A stretch of 22,546 nucleotides of DNA. It comes from JBEKHI01 sp050012355. Its GTDB lineage: Bacteria > Actinomycetota > Actinomycetes > Streptosporangiales > Streptosporangiaceae. A program made the translations under genes and the position numbers. Below are positions 1-6,809 of the stretch, in pieces; the stretch's first letter is position 1; each line of letters begins with the position of its first letter. The DNA lies in NCBI GenBank assembly GCA_050012355.1, contig JBEKHI010000095.1, positions 1 to 22,546 on the forward strand, given 5' to 3'. The notes beneath the pieces are model-generated. The model did no database searches. It was given only the letters and a program-made list of their open reading frames with translations, and had not been told where the DNA came from.

Positions 1-1573
1 GGTCGAACGCCTGGGTGTAGGCGGATTCGTAGTACAGCGGGTTGACGTTGATGGCGACCAGTTCGACCCGGCTCCTGTCGGCGCCGAGGAGCTGCCCGGC
101 CTGCCGGAATTCCTGCGCTATCAGCGGGCAGTCGGTAACGCACACCGGGTCGAGGAAGGTAAGCAGGATCACCTTGCCGCGCAAGCTGGCCAATGTCACC
201 TGGCGGCCATTCTGGTCGGTGAGGGTGAAGCCAGGAGCGGGCAGGTTGTCCGGGGCGGCCGGGCCGTCGAGGGCCAGCGCGAGGATGTTGCTGGCGGCTG
301 GGGCCGCCTGTGCCTCGGCCATCGGCGCGGTACCGAGGATGAGGACGCCGATGGCGCCGACCGAGACCATCGTCCCGAAGCTGGCGGCCGCTATCGACCG
401 CTGCAACGTGGCTGGTTTGAGGATGCCCCGCCAGCCCGTGCTGGCCAGCACCTCGGCGGTGACCGGTTCCTCGTCCGCCGACGGCTCCTCCGCCGGGGCT
501 TGAGCGCTGGCCGGTACGCGGGTGAACGCCAGGTAGCCGCCCCCGGCCAGCAGGGCCAGCGGGATCATGCTGTTCGGGTCGGTGCCTAGCCCGCCGAAGA
601 AGCCAAGGTCCTGAATCAGCACCCAGACCACCAGGCACAGTGCGATATACGCGATCAGCGCCGACCGGATAATCGCGCGCCGACCGGAAAGGAAGGCGAG
701 GCCGGTGCCCGCGAGCATGATCACGACGACAAGGTTGACCGCGAACCCGTCACGGCTGACGAAGCCGCCGAAGCCGGACACTAGGCTCGCGATGAACTGC
801 GGCTGGGACGTCTGCGCCATCGACTGGATCATGTTGACGAGAGTGTCCTGCTGCCCATTCGAAGTACCCCAGAACCCGCGTCCGGGCCAGGCCTGCAGGA
901 CGGCCATACCGACCAGGAACACGCCGTACCCGGCCAGCACCGCGCGGCCCAGCCGCGGTGTCCGCCACCACCGGTCTGGCGACACGAGCAGCGCGCCGGC
1001 TACGCAGTACACCAGCACCGAGCCCGGGGCTCCGGTCAGCCAGGTCAGGCCGGGGGCGAAGATACCGCCGAACGCTTCGCCGAACACCCAGACCACCAGG
1101 CCCCAGCCCACGCTGACCGCCGCGGCCAGCCGGGACAGCGATCCTCGCGGGGCGGCGAGCAGCCAGAGCCCGATCCCGATCTGGATCCATACCGTGGCCG
1201 CGCCGGCCTGGACCGGGTGATACGACCAGGTGGTGCCCGCCCAGTTGACCAGGTGCTGCACCCACTGCGGTGAACTGGACGCGGTGGGCTCGATGACCTG
1301 CGATGGGAGGCCGACCGCCATATCCGGCTGCACCTGAAGCAATCCGTCGAGCACCCATAGCAGTCCGAAACCGATCCGCAGCGCCTGACGTCCGGCCGGC
1401 TCAGGTGCCACGTCCAGCGCTGGACTCTGTGTGTGGTCCCGCACGGCGACCCAGCCGATCGAGAGCAGCGCGAAGATCAGCAGGGCGAACAGCCCTTGGT
1501 GCAGCAGTGCCGCGTGGAAGGCCGCGACCACCGTGGGGTCGTTGACGTTCAGGCCACTGTTCATCCCAGGCAT
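1..1573 (-). CDS. DoxX-like multi-pass membrane protein fused to a SCO1/thioredoxin-fold domain (partial, C-terminus off window)
   Basis: Translating the minus strand gives one open frame of 524 codons up to the window edge. The N-terminal two thirds (about residues 10-400) are several hydrophobic segments of DoxX-like character, with landmarks VLDGLLQVQP, WVFGEAFGG and TDPNS. These are shared with the protein at 7520-8497. After a charged Ala/Glu linker and another membrane segment comes a redoxin domain: PAPGFTLTDQNGR, GKVILLTFLDP, and the CX3C motif CVTDC at C478 and C482, which is the copper-ligand pair of the SCO1/SenC family. SCO proteins deliver copper to cytochrome oxidase or act as thiol reductases, so the domain should lie outside the membrane. 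The start at 1573 is a choice; ATG 1564 is in frame and also plausible. The fusion is seen directly. Copper delivery is inferred from the CX3C and the neighbours. The distal His ligand would lie beyond the edge. Confidence 0.85.
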   Translation of the reverse strand, partial: MPGMNSGLNVNDPTVVAAFHAALLHQGLFALLIFALLSIGWVAVRDHTQSPALDVAPEPAGRQALRIGFGLLWVLDGLLQVQPDMAVGLPSQVIEPTASSSPQWVQHLVNWAGTTWSYHPVQAGAATVWIQIGIGLWLLAAPRGSLSRLAAAVSVGWGLVVWVFGEAFGGIFAPGLTWLTGAPGSVLVYCVAGALLVSPDRWWRTPRLGRAVLAGYGVFLVGMAVLQAWPGRGFWGTSNGQQDTLVNMIQSMAQTSQPQFIASLVSGFGGFVSRDGFAVNLVVVIMLAGTGLAFLSGRRAIIRSALIAYIALCLVVWVLIQDLGFFGGLGTDPNSMIPLALLAGGGYLAFTRVPASAQAPAEEPSADEEPVTAEVLASTGWRGILKPATLQRSIAAASFGTMVSVGAIGVLILGTAPMAEAQAAPAASNILALALDGPAAPDNLPAPGFTLTDQNGRQVTLASLRGKVILLTFLDPVCVTDCPLIAQEFRQAGQLLGADRSRVELVAINVNPLYYESAYTQAFD

Positions 1574-1689
1574 TGCGTTCCGCCATCCTCCATGACACGC
1601 TGGCCCGCACACACCCAGCGGTAACACCGTAAACCGGAGATCTCCGGAAGCGGCCAGCGGGGGGCGGATGATGATGAAATTGTCATCCG

Positions 1690-1712
1690 GGCCCGCGATA
1701 CCGCCGCGGGCC
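1690..1712. other. GC-rich hairpin in the divergent intergenic region
   Basis: Arms GGCCCGCG (1690-1697) and CGCGGGCC (1705-1712) are perfect complements around a 7-base loop. The stem extends three more pairs if one G-T wobble is allowed. It lies in the 200-base gap between the divergent starts at 1573 and 1778, inside the probable leader of the minus-strand DoxX/SCO1 transcript. It could be an attenuator or an operator. Apart from this and the TACTAC box at 1730, I see nothing else in the gap. Confidence 0.4.
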
Positions 1713-1729
1713 TGGTACGGTCAGCCTAC

Positions 1730-1746
1730 TACTACGTCCTGTAGGA
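1730..1746 (+). promoter_or_regulatory. TACTAC-N5-GTAG operator-like box, copy 1
   Basis: The sequence is TACTAC, GTCCT, GTAGGA. Its half-sites match those of the boxes at 5992-6008 and 6214-6230, and the centre keeps the CC pair found in all three. On the minus strand the box is followed by GTAGGCT, so TAGGCT (1728-1723) may be a -10 element for the DoxX/SCO1 gene. The same TAGGCT follows the copy at 5992. The box also lies 32 bases upstream of the lipoprotein start at 1778, so it could control both directions. The cognate repressor is unknown; BlaI/CopY-type winged-helix repressors bind comparable TAC...GTA dyads. Confidence 0.55.
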
Positions 1747-1777
1747 GTTTGGGTGGACCGTACGGAGGCGACAGGCA

Positions 1778-2296
1778 ATGTGGCGGCACGACAGGACGGG
1801 TCCGGCCGGGCGGCGAGCAACCGTGCTCGTGCTCGTGGCGGCCGGGATGGTTCTGTTGGTGTCCGGGTGCAGCGGCGCGTCCGCGAAGACGGCAAGCGGG
1901 GCAAGAGCGGCCAGCGGCCAGCGGGTCGAGGTCATGGCTAGTTCGATCTCCGGCATGGGCACGGTGCTGGTCACCAGCAAGGGATATGCGCTGTACATGT
2001 TCCAGCCCGATAATCGCCGGGCCGTGACGTGTACCGGGACCTGCGCGGGAACATGGCCGCCGCTGATGCTCCCCTCGGGAGCCACGCTGGTGGCCGGGCC
2101 GGGCGTGCGTGCGTCTCTACTCGGCAGCGATCCGGATCCCTCGGGCGGCCGGGTCGCCACCTATGACGGCTGGCCGCTGTATACCTACAGCGGTGATATC
2201 CAGCCGGGACAGGCGACCGGACAGAGCATCGATCTCAATGGCGGTGTGTGGTACGTGCTGAGCACCTCTGGTCAGCCAGAAATTCCCCAGCCATGA
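1778..2296 (+). CDS. Lipoprotein with secreted-repeat domains (Lipoprotein_15/COG4315 type)
   Basis: A 172-residue exported lipoprotein. The N-terminus has basic residues (R3, R6, R12, R13), a hydrophobic stretch and the lipobox VSGC with the lipidated C31. The mature part contains two copies of the short secreted repeat of this family: one around GYALYMFQPD with a CTGTCAGTWPP segment, and one around GWPLYTYSGD ending in GGVWYVLS. The function of the family is not established; it occurs with electron-transfer and metal genes on actinobacterial surfaces. The ATG at 1778 is supported by GGAGG at 1764-1768, nine bases upstream. The gene heads a two-gene unit: its TGA overlaps the ATG of the hemerythrin-like gene (ATGA at 2293), so the two are translationally coupled. 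A TACTAC box sits just upstream. Confidence 0.85.
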   Translation: MWRHDRTGPAGRRATVLVLVAAGMVLLVSGCSGASAKTASGARAASGQRVEVMASSISGMGTVLVTSKGYALYMFQPDNRRAVTCTGTCAGTWPPLMLPSGATLVAGPGVRASLLGSDPDPSGGRVATYDGWPLYTYSGDIQPGQATGQSIDLNGGVWYVLSTSGQPEIPQP

Positions 2297-3042
2297 CGGC
2301 GCCACGTCTGCCGCGTCCCGGCCGCCGGGCCGTCTTGCTGGGCGGCGGCCTGGCCATCGGTGTCGCCGGGACGGGTACCGCCTGGGCGGTTACCGGGAAC
2401 GGAACCGGGGCATCCGCTGCCACAACGGTCCCTTCCGCCGTGGTCCCGCCCGATGACGACCTGATGCGGGAACACGGCGTCCTGAAGCGGGTCCTGCTGT
2501 GCTACCGCGAGATGACCAGCCAGATACTCGCCGGACATCCGGTGACCGCCGCGGACCTGCAAGGCGCGGCGCTGATCATCCACGACTTCATCGAGGGGTT
2601 CCACGAGGGACTGGAGGAAGGCTATGTCTTCCCCCGGCTGCTGCATGCGCAGCAGCTCACCAGCACCGTCGACACCCTGCTGGTCCAGCACGCCCGGGGG
2701 CGGGTCATCACGCAGTTCATTCTCGCGCAGGCGACCGCTAAGGGAGTTGCCAGCCGGGCGACGCTCGCCGATCTCGCCGCGGCCATGCAGGCCTTCGTCC
2801 GGATGTATGAGCCGCATGAGGCACGCGAGGACACCGTTGTGTTCCCGGCTTACCGGCAGCTCCTGTCCGCGACCGAACTCACCGACCTGGGCCAGCACTT
2901 CGCCGATCTGGAGCGCGAGCAGTTCGGCACCGACGAGTTCACGGCGATGACCGGCCGAGTCGCGGGGATCGAGCAGAACCTGGGCATCTACGACCTCACC
3001 CAGTTCACCCCGCAGGTCACTCAGTACTTGCCGAAGGAATGA
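2293..3042 (+). CDS. Exported hemerythrin-like (HHE) protein
   Basis: A 249-residue protein. The N-terminus is GRRAVLLGG plus a hydrophobic Gly/Ala run ending near TAWAV, which looks like a Tat-type signal or anchor with the twin Arg at 11-12. The helical domain carries the hemerythrin ligand pattern: H61 (REHGVLKR), H97 and H104 with E108 (IHDF...FHEGLEEG), H133 (VQHARGR), and H175 with E179 (EPHEARED). These could bind a di-iron centre, which in this family senses or carries O2 or NO, or handles iron. I chose ATG 2293 over the in-frame upstream start because it overlaps the preceding TGA as ATGA and puts the twin-Arg motif near the N-terminus. The gene converges with the PCu(A)C-like gene with one base between the stop codons. 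An exported hemerythrin in a copper island suggests redox protection, which is inference. Confidence 0.85.
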   Translation: MTAPRLPRPGRRAVLLGGGLAIGVAGTGTAWAVTGNGTGASAATTVPSAVVPPDDDLMREHGVLKRVLLCYREMTSQILAGHPVTAADLQGAALIIHDFIEGFHEGLEEGYVFPRLLHAQQLTSTVDTLLVQHARGRVITQFILAQATAKGVASRATLADLAAAMQAFVRMYEPHEAREDTVVFPAYRQLLSATELTDLGQHFADLEREQFGTDEFTAMTGRVAGIEQNLGIYDLTQFTPQVTQYLPKE

Positions 3043-3043
3043 G

Positions 3044-3532
3044 TCACGGGGTACCCGGCGCCGTCACCGTCGCGTCGATGGTGACCTGCCCGGCGTTACG
3101 AAATACCAGGGTCAGCGGGACGCTGCCCTTGGACTCGTACGCCACCGGGTCCACGAGGACCGCGTCGTCGCCCAACGGGCTCAGCGTGACCGTGCCGTGG
3201 GCGGGGATGACCACGCCCGCCAGCGGCGTCTGGCCCGGGAGCCGGGTCAGCAGGACGCGCCGGGCGTCGGGGCTGCGGACCGAGAGCAGTTCGTCCGGCG
3301 TGCTGGCCAGGTTCTTTACCGTAATGTACGTGCTCGCCGTCTTCGCCGTATCCGCGATGGCGGCCGTGAAGCCGCGCATCGGCACCGCGGCTAGGGGCAC
3401 TTGAATGCGGATCCGCGAGATGCTGCCCGTGCCGCCGGCGCTGACCCATGCCGATAGCAGCCCGATCAGGACCACCGCGCAGATCACCGGCCCCGCGGCG
3501 GAGCGTACGAGGTCGCGCAGCCAGTCGCTCAC
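3044..3532 (-). CDS. PCu(A)C-like (DUF461) membrane-anchored protein lacking the usual copper ligands
   Basis: A 162-residue protein with one N-terminal membrane segment (about residues 13-34) followed by an extracytoplasmic PCu(A)C-like beta fold: TYITVKN, DELLSVRSPDARRV, VIPAHGTVTLSP, VPLTLVFRNAGQV. Family members are periplasmic copper chaperones that feed the Cu(A) site of cytochrome oxidase, with ligands in an H...M...HxM pattern. Here the equivalent places read VLLT (no His), TPLAGV (no Met) and DDAVLV (no HxM). The fold is recognisable, but the copper site appears to be gone. The GTG start at 3532 overlaps the ATPase stop as GTGA, so it is the third coupled gene of the 5948-to-3044 operon. 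It may have a structural or partner-binding role, or bind a different ligand. Confidence 0.75.
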   Translation of the reverse strand: MSDWLRDLVRSAAGPVICAVVLIGLLSAWVSAGGTGSISRIRIQVPLAAVPMRGFTAAIADTAKTASTYITVKNLASTPDELLSVRSPDARRVLLTRLPGQTPLAGVVIPAHGTVTLSPLGDDAVLVDPVAYESKGSVPLTLVFRNAGQVTIDATVTAPGTP

Positions 3533-5763
3533 CGGTACGGTCCCGGGCGGAAACGACGCAGCCGCAGGCTGTTGGAGGTCACCAGCAGGGAGCTGACGGA
3601 CATGGCGATCCCGGCGAACAGCGGATTGAGATAGCCGAGCGCCGCTAGCGGGATCGCGATCACGTTGTACCCGAAGGCCCAGATGAGATTGGTCCTGATG
3701 ACCGCGACCGTGGCGCGGGCAAGTTGCACGGCATCCCCGATGCTCTCCGGGTCTCCCCTGACCAAGGTGAGATCGGCGGCGCCGATGGCGGCGTCGGTGC
3801 CCGTGCCGACGGCCATGCCGAGGTCGGCCTGGGCGAGGGCGGCCGCGTCGTTGACCCCGTCCCCTGCCATCGCCACCGTCAGGCCGTCAGCCTGCAGCCG
3901 TCGGATGACGCCGGCTTTGCCGTCCGGCCGGACCCGCGCGAATACATCGGCGGCCGGGATGCCGAGCCGTCCGGCCACGGTTCGCGCGGCGCGCTCGCTG
4001 TCCCCGGTGAGCAGCACGGTGCGCAAGCCCAGTTGATGCAAGCGCGCGATCGCGGCCGAACCACCCGGCCGTGGTACATCGCCGACCGCCAGTACCGCGC
4101 GTGCCAGTTCATCCCAGCCGACCATAACGACGGTTTGCCCGGCCTCCTCGGCACTCTCGGCCGCCCTGCGCAATTCAGCTGGCACGGTCTCGAACATCGC
4201 GGGACTGCCGACCGCGACCGAGCGGCCTTGAACCATGCCCCGCACTCCCACGCCCGGCAGGTTAACGAAGTCGGTCACCCGTTCCAGACCGCCGAGACGG
4301 GCGCCAGCCTCGCGGGCAATGGCCTGGCCAACCGGGTGCTCGGACGCGTCCTCGACGGACCCGGCCAGCAGCAGTACTTCGTCCTCGGTTATCCCCTGCG
4401 CGGTGGTGACGGCATGCAACGTCATTTTGCCGGTGGTCATCGTGCCGGTCTTGTCCAGGACGACGACCCGGATCCCACGGGCCGCCTCCAGCGCGTGTGC
4501 GCTCTTGACCAGGATGCCGAGCTGAGCGCCGCGGCCGACCGCCGCCAGCAACGCGGTGGGTGTCGCCAAGCCAAGCGCGCATGGGCAGGCGACCACCAGC
4601 ACCGCGACGGCGGCGCTGCCCGCGGACGCGCCGGACAAGCCGGCCCCCAGCCAGAAACCCAGGGTGGCGACGGCGAGACTGATCACGCACGGGACGAAGA
4701 CCGCGGCCACCCGGTCGGCTAGCCGCTGGGCGGCGGTCTTAGAGCCTTGCGCCTCGCTGACCAGCCGGGCGATCTGAGCGAGTAGCGTGTCGCCGCCCAC
4801 CCGGACGGCGCGGATCACCAGCCGGCCGCTCATGTTCAAGGTCGCACCGGTCACCTCGTCCCCCGGCCCGACCTCGGCGGGCATGGACTCCCCCGTCACC
4901 AGGGACGCGTCAACCGCGGAGCCGCCCTCCACGACCACGCCGTCAACGGCGATCTTCTCGCCGGGCCGGACCACGAACAGGTCACCGGGTATCAGCTCGC
5001 CGACCGGTATCCGGTGCTCGGCGCCATCGCGCAGCACGGCCACGTTCTTCGCCGCGAGCTGGGCTAGCGCGCTGAGCGCCGACCCAGAACGGTTCCTCGC
5101 CCGCGCTTCCAGATAGCGTCCGGTCAAGACCGCGGCCGTCACCCCGGCGGCCACCTCCAGGTACAGCGGATGCCCGCTGACCGAGGTGAACGTGAACGCG
5201 AAGGACATCCGCATCCCCGTCAGGCCGGCGCCGCCGAACAGCAGCTCGTACAGCGACCAGCCGAACGAGACGGCCACCGCCAGACTGACCAGCGTGTCCA
5301 TCGTCGCCGCGCCGTGGCCGAGCCCGGTCCACGCTGTCTTGTGCAGCGGCCAGGCGCCCCACACCGCCACCGGCCCGGCCAGCAGCAGGCTTAGCCATTG
5401 CCAGCCGGTGAACTGCGCCGCCGGAACCATCGCCAGCACGATCACGGCCACGGCCAGCGGGACGCAGACCACGACTCGCCAGCCCAGTTCCCGGATAGCC
5501 GGATCGATCCGCTGCTCGTCCTCGGGAGGCACCGGGAGCTCGGCGGAATATCCGCAGGACTGGATCACGCCCGCCAGTTCGGCGAGATCACGCCCGCCGA
5601 CGCTAGTGAAGTAAGCGCGCCCGGTGGCGTAGTTGACGCTCGCCCGCACTCCGTCCAGCCGGTTCAGCCGGCGCTCTATCCGCGCCGCGCACGACCCGCA
5701 GCTCATCCCGCCCACCAGCAGCTCGGCCCGCACGTCGACATCGGCACTCGCCGTATCGCTCAT
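3529..5763 (-). CDS. copA: Cu(I)-exporting P1B-type ATPase, copy 1
   Basis: A 744-residue heavy-metal P-type ATPase that moves Cu(I) out of the cytoplasm using ATP. An N-terminal HMA metal-binding domain has GMSCGSC (C22, C25). The membrane metal site is CPC at C393-P394-C395. The phosphorylation motif DKTGTMTTG has D437. The nucleotide domain has SEHPVG, and the hinge reads GDGVND. The last helices carry the YN and MSVSS residues typical of the Cu(I) subgroup P1B-1. Length is normal and no motif is missing. ATG 5763 overlaps the stop of the small Met/His protein (ATGA), and the downstream PCu(A)C-like gene overlaps its stop (GTGA), so three genes are translated as a unit. The promoter region carries the TACTAC box at 5992-6008. 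A second ATPase lies at 9431. Confidence 0.95.
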   Translation of the reverse strand: MSDTASADVDVRAELLVGGMSCGSCAARIERRLNRLDGVRASVNYATGRAYFTSVGGRDLAELAGVIQSCGYSAELPVPPEDEQRIDPAIRELGWRVVVCVPLAVAVIVLAMVPAAQFTGWQWLSLLLAGPVAVWGAWPLHKTAWTGLGHGAATMDTLVSLAVAVSFGWSLYELLFGGAGLTGMRMSFAFTFTSVSGHPLYLEVAAGVTAAVLTGRYLEARARNRSGSALSALAQLAAKNVAVLRDGAEHRIPVGELIPGDLFVVRPGEKIAVDGVVVEGGSAVDASLVTGESMPAEVGPGDEVTGATLNMSGRLVIRAVRVGGDTLLAQIARLVSEAQGSKTAAQRLADRVAAVFVPCVISLAVATLGFWLGAGLSGASAGSAAVAVLVVACPCALGLATPTALLAAVGRGAQLGILVKSAHALEAARGIRVVVLDKTGTMTTGKMTLHAVTTAQGITEDEVLLLAGSVEDASEHPVGQAIAREAGARLGGLERVTDFVNLPGVGVRGMVQGRSVAVGSPAMFETVPAELRRAAESAEEAGQTVVMVGWDELARAVLAVGDVPRPGGSAAIARLHQLGLRTVLLTGDSERAARTVAGRLGIPAADVFARVRPDGKAGVIRRLQADGLTVAMAGDGVNDAAALAQADLGMAVGTGTDAAIGAADLTLVRGDPESIGDAVQLARATVAVIRTNLIWAFGYNVIAIPLAALGYLNPLFAGIAMSVSSLLVTSNSLRLRRFRPGPYR

Positions 5764-5948
5764 GGCCGCCCGTTCCCCGCCGGGGCGACTGAGGAATGCC
5801 CGCCCATGTTCATGGATCCGGAACCGGTACCCGTGGATTGGGCCGTGCTCACCGGGCCAAGCCGTGCCCCCGCCGCGTAGGCACTGACGAAGACCACCAC
5901 CAGCAACACCAGGAAGCCGCAGAGCTTCGCCGCTGGGCTCACACGCAC
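5760..5948 (-). CDS. Small membrane-anchored Met/His protein
   Basis: A 62-residue protein. Residues about 8-29 form one hydrophobic segment (LCGFLVLLVVVFVSAYAAGA). The outer tail is Gly/Ser-rich with SMNMGGHSS, a Met-x-Met-Gly-Gly-His cluster that could bind Cu(I). It is the first gene of the copper ATPase operon and its TGA overlaps the ATPase ATG. The GTG start at 5948 follows an AAGGGA ribosome-binding site. A plausible role is to hand copper to or from the ATPase outside the membrane, or to assist the complex; this is inferred from the motif and the position. I know no named family for it. Confidence 0.7.
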   Translation of the reverse strand: MRVSPAAKLCGFLVLLVVVFVSAYAAGARLGPVSTAQSTGTGSGSMNMGGHSSVAPAGNGRP

Positions 5949-5991
5949 TGTCCCTTCTCTGTGCCGTGTTGCGTAATCATGGCTAGCCTAC

Positions 5992-6008
5992 AACTACGGG
6001 TCGTAGTA
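5992..6008 (-). promoter_or_regulatory. TACTAC-N5-GTAG operator-like box, copy 2
   Basis: On the minus strand this reads TACTAC, GACCC, GTAGTT, then GTAGGCT. It lies 44 bases upstream of the GTG start at 5948. TAGGCT (5989-5984) is a candidate -10 element, the same hexamer that follows the box at 1730. A bound repressor would cover the promoter of the small-protein/ATPase/PCu(A)C operon. Confidence 0.55.
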
Positions 6009-6009
6009 A

Positions 6010-6023
6010 CTGACTTTGGTCAG
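6010..6023. repeat. Short perfect inverted repeat beside the TACTAC box
   Basis: CTGAC (6010-6014) and GTCAG (6019-6023) are perfect arms around TTTG. They lie one base upstream, in minus-strand terms, of the box at 5992-6008, where a -35 region or a second regulator site would fall. The rest of the gap to 6213 (about 190 bases) shows no convincing gene or repeat. Confidence 0.3.
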
Positions 6024-6213
6024 GACTTATCTTTACGATGAAAGTGTTTCGCAGCGGAACGGATGGTCCTCGAACATGAGCGAAATGTAATCCGGTTCGC
6101 CCGCGTCAGGTTAGATCATAATGGGGTGGAGTTTGATAACCGGGGCAGCAAGCCGCGGGTAACCAGTCGACGTCCTCCCCGCTGGGTGGTTCCGTACCGT
6201 CCGGGAGACTCTC

Positions 6214-6231
6214 TACTACTACCTGTAGTAT
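6214..6231 (+). promoter_or_regulatory. TACTAC-N5-GTAGTA operator overlapping a -10 element, copy 3
   Basis: The sequence reads TACTAC, TACCT, GTAGTA (6214-6230). Because TAC occurs three times, a tighter perfect dyad TACTAC-CT-GTAGTA (6217-6230) is also present. TAGTAT at 6226-6231 is a good -10 hexamer. It ends ten bases before the sigma-factor GTG at 6242, which fits a leaderless or nearly leaderless transcript. No ribosome-binding site is visible. A protein on this dyad would block the -10 directly. No good -35 was found. Confidence 0.6.
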
Positions 6232-6241
6232 TCTTGCGATC

Positions 6242-6793
6242 GTGGACGAGCTGAGCGTCCTCGCGCGGAGCGCCGCGCGAGGTGACCGCGCAGCGCTCAC
6301 CGAGGTGATCAGGGCCACCCAGAACGACATATGGCGGCTGTGCGCGCACCTTGTCGACCCGGGTTCCGCCGATGACCTGACGCAGGAGACCTACCTGCGC
6401 GCCCTGCCTGCGCTGCGCGGCTTCCGTGGCGAGGCTCCGCTGCGCGTGTGGCTCCTCGCCATCGCCCGGCGGGCCTGCGCCAGCGAGATCAGGACCCGGC
6501 AGCGAGACAGAGTCCTTGTCACCGCTACCACCGCCACGGAACTGGCGGGCGCGGACCCGGCGGATTCCATGGCGAGGGTAGATCTGCTCCTGCTGCTCAC
6601 CGCGCTTGACGAGGATCGTCGGGTCGCCTTCGTGCTCACGCAGGTGCTCGGCTGCGGCTACGCCGAGACGGCGGAGATCTGCGACTGCCCGGTAGGGACG
6701 ATCCGCTCCCGAGTGGCCCGGGCACGTGCCGACCTGGATGCCATGCTGCGGGACGACCGCGCCCACGCGAGCGACGGCAGCGCAGAAATGTGA
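6242..6793 (+). CDS. ECF-family RNA polymerase sigma factor, SigC-like
   Basis: A 183-residue ECF sigma factor. Region 2 has DDLTQETYLRALPAL, which melts the -10, and LRVWLLAIARRACASEIR. Region 4 has the helix-turn-helix GYAETAEICDCPVGTIRS followed by RVARARADL, which binds the -35. The wording resembles mycobacterial SigC (QETFLRA, CGCPVGTIRSRVARAR). As I recall, SigC has been linked to copper acquisition in Mycobacterium tuberculosis, which would fit this location. The GTG start at 6242 is only ten bases after a -10-like TAGTAT and has no ribosome-binding site. The gene stands alone, convergent with the DUF5134 gene 16 bases away. The likely anti-sigma factor is the zinc-finger protein at 8718, about 1.9 kb away. 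Its target promoters cannot be read here. Confidence 0.9.
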   Translation: MDELSVLARSAARGDRAALTEVIRATQNDIWRLCAHLVDPGSADDLTQETYLRALPALRGFRGEAPLRVWLLAIARRACASEIRTRQRDRVLVTATTATELAGADPADSMARVDLLLLLTALDEDRRVAFVLTQVLGCGYAETAEICDCPVGTIRSRVARARADLDAMLRDDRAHASDGSAEM

Positions 6794-6809
6794 TCCGGTT
6801 TACGTCCGG

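Noticed and set aside
3724..4722. A 332-codon plus-strand open frame
   Set aside because: It lies wholly antisense to the copper ATPase, whose motifs are all intact. The product is compositionally biased and matches no family, so it is a GC-driven shadow.
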